A DNA stretch of 64,000 nt from the NCBI GenBank assembly GCA_018822545.1, contig JAHJKA010000049.1:1-64000 (forward strand), written 5' to 3'. The notes below the pieces were generated by a model, which ran no database searches, was not told the origin of the DNA, and was given only the letters and a program-made list of their open reading frames with translations. A program made the translations under genes and the position numbers. How positions within the stretch are numbered: position 1 is the stretch's first letter; each line of letters opens with the position of its first letter. This DNA is from Pseudomonadota bacterium (GTDB lineage Bacteria; Desulfobacterota; Desulfobulbia; Desulfobulbales; SURF-16). Below, one piece after another: positions 46,169-55,094 of the stretch.

Positions 46169-46220
46169 AAAGCCTTCCTTAAAGAGACATTTTCAGGAGA
46201 TCATACCCCAGGAGAACCCC

Positions 46221-47837
<1,617 letters not shown>

Positions 47838-47885
47838 GATCGTCTCGCGTTATTTCTTCTGGCCCACAGGGGCCGGGCAGTCCTT

Positions 47886-47916
47886 GAAAATAAAAAACCA
47901 CAGGAAGTACCTGTGG
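47886..47916 (-). terminator. Intrinsic terminator inside the ABC-F leader (attenuator candidate)
   Basis: Read on the minus strand, CCACAGG and CCTGTGG pair perfectly around TACTT and are followed directly by TTTTTTATTTT. No gene ends upstream of it on this strand, since the next gene (mgtC) is divergent. It therefore sits in the 5' leader of the ABC-F gene, whose ATG is 49 bases further on. Confidence 0.6.
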
Positions 47917-47932
47917 CTACGTTGTTCCTTGT

Positions 47933-47974
47933 CTATAGCATTATTAGCGGTCTGACGGCAACGACTTTCCGCAT
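47933..47974 (-). CDS. Possible 13-residue leader peptide of the ABC-F gene
   Basis: ATG at 47974 opens a short frame coding MRKVVAVRPLIML and ending in TAG at 47933, sixteen bases before the terminator stem. An AAGGAG lies 12 bases upstream, with AAGAAG nearer. Position and size match leader peptides that couple ribosome stalling to anti-termination of ABC-F and erm genes. There is no family match; expression is inferred only from layout. Confidence 0.35.
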   Translation of the reverse strand: MRKVVAVRPLIML

Positions 47975-48267
47975 TCTTCTTGTGCTTCTCCTTCTAAATA
48001 ATGGTCTCTGATTCCTCCGTAGGACAGAGCGAAAAAAATCCGTAAAAACCCTTCAATTCTCTTGTTTGTTTGTTCTCGGCGAGGGTATCTTAGAGACCAT
48101 CAACCTCGTATAAAGAGAATATCGGCCGTTAGTGATCATAATCTTTCAAGACCTGTGTTCTCGTATAAAACAAGCTCGTGATTTCAAGCTGTCGACAACG
48201 AACATCGCCATCCCCACATGCTTTCGCTTGCAGCACAAATACCGCTTAAACAAAGGAAACATTTACC

Positions 48268-48753
48268 ATGAATACTCCAGTTTTAGACCCCAAAACCATG
48301 GTGTTCTGGACCCACATTGCCGCCACCATTATCTGCGGCGGCATTATTGGCATTGAGCGCCAACTCCGCGGCAAAGCAGCCGGCATCCGGACAAGCATTC
48401 TCATCTGCCTTGGCACCCATGTCTTCGTGAGCCTGCCCGCTTCTCTCGGCGGCACCACCATGGACCCCTCCCGTGTGCTGGGTCAGGTCGTCACCGGCAT
48501 TGGTTTTATCGGCGCCGGGGTGATCATGTCAAAGGAGGGCCTTGTCAAAGGGGTGACCTCTGCCGCCATCATCTGGGTTCTTGCCGGCATCGGGGCAGCC
48601 ATCGCCTTTGATCAACTGGCCATGGCCCTGGCCATCACCGTGGTCACGGTGGGCGTCCTTGTCGGTGTTGAGGTGCTGGAGTCGAGCTTCAAAAAGCTGC
48701 GCCGCGGCGTCCACTCCAAGTATCGCAAGCATAACGACTATTCCGGCGAATAG
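48268..48753 (+). CDS. MgtC/SapB family membrane protein
   Basis: About four to five membrane segments are present with the MgtC landmarks GGIIGIERQLRGKAAGIRTSILICLG (conserved E-R-Q and G-R-T) and VVTGIGFIGAGVIM, then GLTTAA-like GVTSAAIIWVLAGIGAA. At 161 residues it lacks the cytoplasmic C-terminal domain of Salmonella MgtC. Members are linked to growth in low magnesium; a transport function has not been shown. Confidence 0.9.
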   Translation: MNTPVLDPKTMVFWTHIAATIICGGIIGIERQLRGKAAGIRTSILICLGTHVFVSLPASLGGTTMDPSRVLGQVVTGIGFIGAGVIMSKEGLVKGVTSAAIIWVLAGIGAAIAFDQLAMALAITVVTVGVLVGVEVLESSFKKLRRGVHSKYRKHNDYSGE

Positions 48754-48912
48754 ACTCCACCCCTCCATTCCTGTTTCACGAAAGGCCACATTGCTCGCAG
48801 CAAATGCCCCCAAGATGGCTAAAATTCACTAAAAGACAACACCTCCTTTTTCTTCTTACGGAGAAACTGATACACTGACCGTAAGAAACGTAACTAAGGA
48901 GGGGCTAACCAG

Positions 48913-49698
48913 ATGAAAGGTGTCCATCAGCAATTATACACTGTAATTTTATTAATTTTGTCATTGCTTCTTTATGGCTGCCAGACAACCTCGTCAGTAA
49001 ATAAGACCAGAACTTTAGCAGAACAAGAGGCCCAGGGCCTCATCCACACCGGCCTTCAACCTCTCTACCCCTCGCAGGCGCACTGCCTTGAAGTGGCTTC
49101 TTTCTTTGCCGACCGAACGCGCTACGACGGCAGTCTGCGCACCGTGTCCAGCAATAATGGCTATCATGGCGGTATTGATATCAGTGTGCCCTCCGGCACC
49201 CCCATTGTCGCCATTGCCGCCGGCACCGTGGTCCAGGTGGCCCGCGGCGGCCAGTTAGTGGGCAACAAAATCACCCTGCAGCATGCTCCGGCGGACACCG
49301 GCTGGCCGCTCTGGACCTACTCCAAATATCAACACCTGGCTGAACTCCCAGACCTTGCCCCCGGCCAACGGGTTAAAATGGGTCAGGTTATCGCCCTGTC
49401 TGGAAAAACAGGCACCGCCGGCAAACATTACGGCAAAGCTGGCTACCCCCACCTCCACATGAATGTCTACAGCAGCGACTCGTCGCATTTTATGATCAAG
49501 GGCCACAAACTCATTCCCGACCACATGCGATATGTTGACCCGCTGGCCTTCTATCTCGGCAAGGAGCTGGACAGCAATACCCTTCGCCTTCTTACTCCTG
49601 AAGACAAGACCTTTGCCGTGCCCTTCATGGACACCAGCGGCAACATAACACCGCCCGACACTAAGGTTGTCTGGCCTTTTCTGTGCACGCCAAGCTAA
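48913..49698 (+). CDS. M23 peptidase-family lipoprotein
   Basis: A lipoprotein signal ends in LLYGC (cysteine near residue 23). The LytM domain has zinc-ligand motifs HGGIDIS (HxxxD) and HLHMNVY, with VVQVARGGQLVGNKITLQHA between them. GGAGGG precedes the ATG at good spacing. The enzyme is expected to cut peptide cross-links in peptidoglycan or to regulate amidases from the outer membrane; the zinc ligands look intact, favouring activity. Confidence 0.88.
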   Translation: MKGVHQQLYTVILLILSLLLYGCQTTSSVNKTRTLAEQEAQGLIHTGLQPLYPSQAHCLEVASFFADRTRYDGSLRTVSSNNGYHGGIDISVPSGTPIVAIAAGTVVQVARGGQLVGNKITLQHAPADTGWPLWTYSKYQHLAELPDLAPGQRVKMGQVIALSGKTGTAGKHYGKAGYPHLHMNVYSSDSSHFMIKGHKLIPDHMRYVDPLAFYLGKELDSNTLRLLTPEDKTFAVPFMDTSGNITPPDTKVVWPFLCTPS

Positions 49699-49775
49699 AA
49701 CACCGATCATCCATCAACCTCTTGCGTCAAAGAGAGTGGTCGTAAATTATAGATAAAAATGGTACTGACCCGGCA

Positions 49776-50261
49776 ATGAAGACATCATCACCACCACAAA
49801 CGATCATTGGTTGGCGCGAGTGGGTGGTTTTGCCTGACTTGGGCATTCCTGCCATCAAGGCCAAGATTGACACCGGGGCCCGAACCTCGGCCCTGCACGC
49901 CTTCTTTGTCGAGCCCTTCACCGAAAACGGCATCCAAAAAGTCCGTTTCCAGATTCACCCCCTCCAGCAAAGGACTGACATTGAATTAACCTGCATCGCC
50001 GAGGTGATTGACCAACGAATGGTGACTGATTCTGGTGGACATCGTGAAATGCGATACGTTATAAGATCAAAAATCTTTGTGGGCGCAACTGCGATTGAAG
50101 CAGAAATAACATTAACCGACAGGGACACCATGCAGTTTCGTATGCTCCTGGGCCGTACTGCCCTTGCTGACAAATTCCTTGTCAGTGCTGACCTTTCATA
50201 TCTCGAAGGGCGCAGACCTAAAAATACATATCGCCTGAAAAAGAAGAGGAAAAAACAGTGA
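49776..50261 (+). CDS. RimB/ATP-dependent zinc protease-like (aspartic protease fold, PF05618)
   Basis: [32 protein letters not shown] contains the family DTGA(R/K) motif of a retropepsin-like fold; [36 protein letters not shown] is the matching second half. Proteins of this family occur beside RimK, where RimB (Pseudomonas) acts as the partner protease-like regulator of RimK glutamate ligase. Its stop overlaps the rimK-like ATG by four bases. Confidence 0.88.
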   Translation: MKTSSPPQTIIGWREWVVLPDLGIPAIKAKIDTGARTSALHAFFVEPFTENGIQKVRFQIHPLQQRTDIELTCIAEVIDQRMVTDSGGHREMRYVIRSKIFVGATAIEAEITLTDRDTMQFRMLLGRTALADKFLVSADLSYLEGRRPKNTYRLKKKRKKQ

Positions 50262-51163
50262 AAATTGCCATCCTGTCCCGAAATAAAGACCTGTACTCCA
50301 CCAATAGATTGGTGGAGGCCGCCAAAACCCGCGGTCATGAGGTTAAAGTTATTGACCCCCTCCGCTGCTATATGAACATCACTTCCCACAGGCCATCCAT
50401 CCATTTCAAGGGTGAGCCCCTTGTAGGCTACGATGCAATCATTCCGCGCATCGGCGCTTCCATCACATTTTTCGGCACCGCTGTTGTCCGCCAATTTGAA
50501 ATGATGGGGGTTTACAGCATAAACGAGTCCGTGGCAATTACCAGATCACGGGACAAACTCCGATCCCTGCAGCTTCTGGCCCGAAAGGGTATAGGTCTGC
50601 CTGTTACCGGATTTGCCCACTCCACAATGTATACCAAGCATCTGATTGATCTTGTCCATGGCGCCCCCCTGGTTATTAAACTGCTGGAAGGCACCCAGGG
50701 CATTGGGGTGGTGCTGGCGGAAACCCTGCAAGCTGCGGAAAGTGTTATCGAAGCTTTTCGAGGTCTCAACGCCAACATACTCGTGCAGGAATTTATTAAA
50801 GAAGCGGATGCCAAGGATGTCCGCTGTTTTGTGGTGGGCAACAAGGTTATTGCCGCCATGATGCGGGTGGGTAAAGAAGGTGATTTTCGCTCAAATATCC
50901 ACCGGGGCGGTAGTGCCCAGAAGGTGAAAATAACCCCGGAAGAACGCTCCACCGCCGTGCGGGCCGCCAAGATCATGGGCTTGAATGTTGCGGGGGTTGA
51001 TCTGCTACGCTCAGACCACGGACCTGTGGTTATGGAGGTTAATTCTTCTCCAGGCTTGCGCGGCATTGAAACAGCAACGGAAATAAACGTCGCAGAAATG
51101 ATTATTGAATTCATTGAAAAAAATGCCATTCCTGGCAAAACTAAAACCAAAGGACAGGGTTAA
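50258..51163 (+). CDS. rimK: RimK family ATP-grasp glutamate ligase
   Basis: [28 protein letters not shown] and [14 protein letters not shown]-type text match RimK; the ATP-grasp core has [41 protein letters not shown] and [14 protein letters not shown] (Mg/ATP site). RimK adds glutamates to the C-terminus of ribosomal protein S6 in E. coli; related enzymes make other peptides. Translationally coupled to the RimB-like gene upstream. Confidence 0.93.
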   Translation: MKIAILSRNKDLYSTNRLVEAAKTRGHEVKVIDPLRCYMNITSHRPSIHFKGEPLVGYDAIIPRIGASITFFGTAVVRQFEMMGVYSINESVAITRSRDKLRSLQLLARKGIGLPVTGFAHSTMYTKHLIDLVHGAPLVIKLLEGTQGIGVVLAETLQAAESVIEAFRGLNANILVQEFIKEADAKDVRCFVVGNKVIAAMMRVGKEGDFRSNIHRGGSAQKVKITPEERSTAVRAAKIMGLNVAGVDLLRSDHGPVVMEVNSSPGLRGIETATEINVAEMIIEFIEKNAIPGKTKTKGQG

Positions 51164-52183
51164 GTGCCAAGCCGAAATCCCATCACAATTGGTGGAACCT
51201 GTGTCCAGCCAGGCGAACGGGCTACCATCGACCTGCCCATTGCCAGGCTTTACACCCACACGGAGATGACCCTGCCCGTCCATGTTGTCCATGGCAAGAA
51301 AGATGGGCCTGTTCTTTTTATCAGCGCCGCTATCCATGGCGATGAGATTAATGGGGTGGAGATTGTCCGGCGGCTGCTTAAGCTGAAACTGCTCAAGGAG
51401 CTCAAGGGCACCCTCATCGCCATCCCCATCGTCAATGTCTTTGGATTTATCAACCAATCCCGTTATCTCCCGGACAGACGCGATTTGAACCGCTCTTTCC
51501 CCGGCAGCTACACTGGGTCCCTGGCCTCACATCTTGCCCGACTTTTCATGGACGAAATTGTCGCTAAATGCACCCATGGTATCGATCTTCACAGCGGCTC
51601 AAGCCACCGCACCAACCTGCCGCAGATACGTGCCACCCTCGACAATCCTGAGGTGGAGCGCCTGGCCATTGCCTTTGGGGCGCCGGTCATTGTTAATGCC
51701 CGCCTGCGCGATAGTTCCCTGCGCGAGGCTGTCATTGACAGGGGCATCCCCATGCTGCTCTTTGAGGGCGGCGAGAGCCTGCGCTTTAACGAGCACCCCA
51801 TAAACATCGGCTTAAAAGGTATTGTCTCAGTAATGCGAAACTTAGGCATGCTTCCCAAAAAGCCCCGGAAAAAAGCGCCCCAGCCGGTCATTGTCAAGGC
51901 CACCCACTGGGTACGGGCCAATAAAAGCGGTATTATCCACTCGGCCGTGCCCCTTGGTTCGCTGGTGAAAAAAAATCAGGTCATGGCCTGCATTATTGAC
52001 CCAATTGGCGATAATGAGGAAAAGCTGCTGGCCCCCTTCGAAGGCATTATCATCGGCAGTCTCAAACTACCGCTGGTCCATAAAGGGGACGCCATTTTTC
52101 ATCTCGCCTCAGCAGAGAGCCGCCAGGATCTTGAAGAAATAAGCGATATGGTTCTTGCCGAAACCCTGGTGAATGGCAAATGA
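51164..52183 (+). CDS. Succinylglutamate desuccinylase/aspartoacylase family hydrolase
   Basis: The GTG at 51164 immediately follows the rimK stop and has AGGACAGGG upstream. Zinc-carboxypeptidase-like motifs are present: AAIHGDEINGVEIVRRLL (zinc HGDE), DRRDLNRSFPG, and GIDLHSGSSHRTNLPQIRA (zinc His). A C-terminal beta/biotinyl-like stretch (ANKSGIIHSAVPLGSLVKKNQVM) follows. Members next to RimK/RimB are common but their substrate is unproven; removal of N-acyl or C-terminal glutamate groups is a reasonable guess. Confidence 0.88.
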   Translation: MPSRNPITIGGTCVQPGERATIDLPIARLYTHTEMTLPVHVVHGKKDGPVLFISAAIHGDEINGVEIVRRLLKLKLLKELKGTLIAIPIVNVFGFINQSRYLPDRRDLNRSFPGSYTGSLASHLARLFMDEIVAKCTHGIDLHSGSSHRTNLPQIRATLDNPEVERLAIAFGAPVIVNARLRDSSLREAVIDRGIPMLLFEGGESLRFNEHPINIGLKGIVSVMRNLGMLPKKPRKKAPQPVIVKATHWVRANKSGIIHSAVPLGSLVKKNQVMACIIDPIGDNEEKLLAPFEGIIIGSLKLPLVHKGDAIFHLASAESRQDLEEISDMVLAETLVNGK

Positions 52184-52300
52184 TCCTTTCTTGGCCATCT
52201 ATCTGGTTATACTTGGGGAAATTCAACTCAGGAACTTGCTGCCACATTGGCCAACGTAACAACTTATATTTATTAGTAAAATTACTCTGGTGATACCACT

Positions 52301-53140
52301 ATGAACATTCGAAAAATCACCTCTTTGACCATGCTCATCTCCTTTGTGTTTTGCATCGTCTCAAGTGTCATCTTGTATATTGCCCCACATGGTCGCGTCG
52401 CATATTGGTCAGATTGGCGGCTGTGGGGCTTAACCAAAACACAATGGAGCGAGCTCCATCTCAACTTGGGCCTTCTTCTTGTCTTGGTTGGCTTTCTGCA
52501 CCTTTATTATAACTGGAGCGTCATAACTGCTTATTTAAAAAGCAAAGCCCGACAACTTAAGGTGTTTACTCTAAATTTCAATATTGCCCTGGTCCTCACC
52601 CTTCTTGTCGGCATGGGCACCTATTTTCAGATTCCTCCCCTGAGTACCATCCTTACTGTCGGAGGCGCCATAAAGGATGCCGCCAGCATCAAGTACGGCG
52701 AACCGCCCTATGGTCATGCTGAGCTTTCCTCTCTGAAAATGTTTGCCAAAAAAGTCGACCTTGATCTTGGTATAAGTATCGACTTACTGCACCAAGCTGA
52801 TATTCATTTTACAAGTGATAAACAAACCATCCTTGCCATCGCCACGGAAAATAATCTGACCCCAAAACAGCTCTTCGAGATTATGCAACCGGCAACGCAA
52901 ACGCAGAGCATCCCAGAGCATGCTGCCTTCCCCGATTCACCACCGCCAGGTTTCGGCAGAAAAACCCTGGCGGAGATTTCCACGGAGTTCAATCTGAATC
53001 TTCCGGATCTCCTCCAGGCCTTATCGCAAAGAGGGCTACAGGTGAAGCAAACCCAGAGCATAAAAGAAATTGCCGCCGACAATGACATGGAACCAATGGC
53101 GCTCTTTGAGATAATCAGAGACATCGTTAACGCTTCTTAA
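52301..53140 (+). CDS. DUF4405 domain membrane protein
   Basis: Three membrane segments in the first 125 residues (about 9-29, 50-73, 92-110) contain histidines (LHLNLG, LHLYYN) spaced like cytochrome b ligands, as in DUF4405 proteins. The C-terminal 150 residues are soluble and contain two or three copies of a short helical motif (ATENNLTPKQLFEIM; STEFNLNLPDLLQAL; AADNDMEPMALFEII). It starts 117 bases after the aspartoacylase gene and may be separate. Heme binding is inference. Confidence 0.75.
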   Translation: MNIRKITSLTMLISFVFCIVSSVILYIAPHGRVAYWSDWRLWGLTKTQWSELHLNLGLLLVLVGFLHLYYNWSVITAYLKSKARQLKVFTLNFNIALVLTLLVGMGTYFQIPPLSTILTVGGAIKDAASIKYGEPPYGHAELSSLKMFAKKVDLDLGISIDLLHQADIHFTSDKQTILAIATENNLTPKQLFEIMQPATQTQSIPEHAAFPDSPPPGFGRKTLAEISTEFNLNLPDLLQALSQRGLQVKQTQSIKEIAADNDMEPMALFEIIRDIVNAS

Positions 53141-53285
53141 AGCGTTACAACCTGAAAATGAAACGTGCCATCAAAGAAGATTTGGTGGCATAAACTGACT
53201 CCACACCACGTAAAGCTTCATATTCTCACCAGTAACCACAGCTCAACCCATGTAAACAGGAAGAGAACCGTAACCCCAAAAGTCC

Positions 53286-53316
53286 TTGTTTCCCCGATTC
53301 CTTTCAGTTATATAAG
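53286..53316 (+). promoter_or_regulatory. Candidate promoter of tRNA-Arg
   Basis: TTGTTT (53286-53291) is followed after 17 bases by TATATA (53309-53314), with TATAAG overlapping at 53311-53316. The tRNA begins 13 bases past the -10, an appropriate distance for a short 5' leader. Confidence 0.45.
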
Positions 53317-53328
53317 TTGCAACGGTTC

Positions 53329-53403
53329 GCCCCCATAGCTCAGTGGATAGAGCATCGGATTCCTAATCCGTGTGCGCAAGTTCGATTCTTGCTGGGGGCA
53401 CCA
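53329..53403 (+). tRNA. tRNA-Arg (anticodon CCT), CCA encoded
   Basis: Acceptor GCCCCCA pairs with TGGGGGC, followed by A and the encoded CCA. D arm GCTC/GAGC, anticodon loop TTCCTAA (anticodon CCT, reads AGG), T arm GCAAG-TTCGATT-CTTGC. The outermost anticodon-stem pair is a T-T mismatch. All other stems are perfect. Confidence 0.97.
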
Positions 53404-53492
53404 TTCTCAATGTACCGTTCTCCCCCTCTTTTTTGCACTCCCAAGAATTTCTTTTCTGACCCCAACAATACGCAATTCTACCTATTTTTCCT

Positions 53493-53549
53493 GTTGACAT
53501 TTATAGTTGCCCCATACATATTTAACGAGTCAACTATTAAGGAGTCAAC
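53493..53549 (+). promoter_or_regulatory. Promoter and candidate operator of the MarR-RND operon
   Basis: TTGACA (53494-53499), 17 bases, CATATT (53517-53522). ATAGTTG (53503-53509) and CAACTAT (53531-53537) form an inverted repeat straddling the -10. GTTGAC at 53493 is mirrored by GTCAAC at 53529 and 53544, and GAGTCAAC occurs twice. These repeated half-sites are a plausible autoregulatory MarR site. Confidence 0.4.
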
Positions 53550-53550
53550 A

Positions 53551-54018
53551 ATGAGTATTTCCAGATACATTCATCAGGGCAATGAGGCGCAACCCATTCC
53601 CCGCCTGATTTATTTCACTGCCCAGGATTTTAAAAATCTGGCAGAAAAAATCCTCAAGCCCTACGAATTGACCATTGAGCAATTTCATCCTTTGAAGATT
53701 CTCTCCTTTGAGCCAGGCCTTACCCAGCGCCAGATCGGTGACGAGTGCAACAAGTCCGCTGCCAATCTCACCAGAATTCTTGACCGCCTTCAGAAAAAAA
53801 ACCTTATTGACCGCCGGGAAAACCCGGAAGACCGCCGGGCTTCTTTGGTCTTTCTCACCAAGCACGGCGAATCCCTGGTCAAGGAGGTGTCCGTCATATT
53901 GGACTCTTTTGCCGCCAAATCTTTAGCTGATATCAGTGCCAAAGACCAACATGTTCTCCGCCAGGCCCTTGAAAAAATGAATGCCAATCTCCAGCACATC
54001 GACCTGAACACTTTATGA
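53551..54018 (+). CDS. MarR family transcriptional regulator
   Basis: The ATG at 53551 follows AAGGAG. The winged helix-turn-helix region is LTQRQIGDECNKSAANLTRILDRLQKKNLIDRR-type (residues of about 55-88), followed by the wing NPEDRRASLVFLTKHGE. The 155-residue length is normal. It heads an operon with efflux adaptor, RND pump and TolC genes, overlapping the adaptor's upstream ATG, so it probably represses the pump until a ligand binds. The frame also stays open upstream through the tRNA gene, which is incidental. Confidence 0.92.
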   Translation: MSISRYIHQGNEAQPIPRLIYFTAQDFKNLAEKILKPYELTIEQFHPLKILSFEPGLTQRQIGDECNKSAANLTRILDRLQKKNLIDRRENPEDRRASLVFLTKHGESLVKEVSVILDSFAAKSLADISAKDQHVLRQALEKMNANLQHIDLNTL

Positions 54019-54041
54019 ATCACTACGCTCAAGGAAAAAAA

Positions 54042-55094
54042 ATGCGCCCCCTTCACTCCCTGATACTTATCACCCTTTTGCTTCCGGCCCTGGCAACTGC
54101 TCAAGAAATGCCACCGTCCCAGGTTATTGTCACCAAGGTCGTCCACGAAGAAATCGCCCAAAACCAATCGATGATCGGCACCCTGTATTATGAACGGGTA
54201 AGCCATGTTTCCAGTGAGCTTGCCGGTCTGGTTGCTGAGGTTCACATCAAGGAAGGCGACCAGATCAAACAGGGGGCCTCTGTCATCGTCCTTAATACTG
54301 AGATTCTTGACCTTGACATCAAACTTACCAAGACCCGCATCGACCAGATCGCCCTGCGCATTGAAAAGGCTGAGAAAAACTTTAAGCGCCTGGAGAGGCT
54401 CTATGCCAAGGACGGCGTCAGTGAAAAAGATTACGAGGATGCCCTCTACTCTTTCCAGGATCTCAACAAGGAGAAGCTGGCCACAGAGGACGCCTTGCAA
54501 AAACTCCTTGTACAGAAAAAGCGCAGCAACATCAAAGCACCCTTTGATGGATTGGTGCTCAGTAAAAATGTCGATCTTGGCGATTGGATCCACCAGGGCA
54601 AGGAGATCGTCACCATCGGCTCCACCAACGACCTCTTTGTCCAGGTGCCGGTGGGCGAGACCATGCTCCGCCACATCACCATTGGTGACAGCGTGCCGGT
54701 GAATATCAACGCCTTTGACCGCGAGCTGACCGGCACCATCCATGCCATTGCGCCCAAGGCCGACCCCCAGACCAAAAATGTTTTTTTGAAGGTGAAGATT
54801 CCTGCCCAGAAAGATATTGCCGAAAATATGTCTGCCACCATCTTTGTGGCGGCAAGCTCCAAGAAAATGCTCGCCATTATTCCGCGCGATGCCCTGATCA
54901 AATTTCAGGGCAAGGATTTCATCTATACCGTCAAAGAGGGCAAAGCTGCCATCCTGCCGGTGAACATCGTCGCCTTCCTCGGCCAAAGGGTGGGCGTTGA
55001 TAACCCTTATATCGTGCCTGGCCTGCCTGTGGTCATCGAAGGCAATGAACGCCTGCGCCCTGATCAACCGGTGGTGGTGACAGGAGAAAAATAA
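54042..55094 (+). CDS. RND efflux periplasmic adaptor (membrane fusion protein)
   Basis: The ATG at 54042 follows AAGGA and opens a signal peptide (MRPLHSLILITLLLPALATAQ); an ATG at 54015 is possible. The lipoyl-like half-motifs HVSSELAGLVAEVHIKEGDQIKQG and RSNIKAPFDGLVLSKNVDLGDWI bracket a coiled-coil hairpin (about residues 90-160). Beta-barrel and membrane-proximal domains follow. It links the inner-membrane pump to the TolC-like channel. Stop overlaps the pump ATG (TAATG). Confidence 0.93.
   Translation: MRPLHSLILITLLLPALATAQEMPPSQVIVTKVVHEEIAQNQSMIGTLYYERVSHVSSELAGLVAEVHIKEGDQIKQGASVIVLNTEILDLDIKLTKTRIDQIALRIEKAEKNFKRLERLYAKDGVSEKDYEDALYSFQDLNKEKLATEDALQKLLVQKKRSNIKAPFDGLVLSKNVDLGDWIHQGKEIVTIGSTNDLFVQVPVGETMLRHITIGDSVPVNINAFDRELTGTIHAIAPKADPQTKNVFLKVKIPAQKDIAENMSATIFVAASSKKMLAIIPRDALIKFQGKDFIYTVKEGKAAILPVNIVAFLGQRVGVDNPYIVPGLPVVIEGNERLRPDQPVVVTGEK

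Larger units (their letters stand above)
47838..48267. other. Divergent intergenic region with the ABC-F leader
   Basis: The 430 bases hold the leftward ABC-F leader (leader peptide, terminator, second hairpin GGCCC/GGGCC at 47861-47874). A 9-base inverted repeat (ATGGTCTCT at 48001-48009, AGAGACCAT at 48092-48100) is also present, as is the upstream part of mgtC. I cannot place promoters with confidence. Confidence 0.6.

Noticed and set aside
53317-53550. N-terminal extension of the MarR frame through the tRNA
   Set aside because: This stretch contains tRNA-Arg and the MarR promoter; the start with AAGGAG at 53551 gives a normal MarR length.
53790-55067. A 425-codon minus-strand frame
   Set aside because: It lies opposite the MarR and RND adaptor genes and has no motif or ribosome site.
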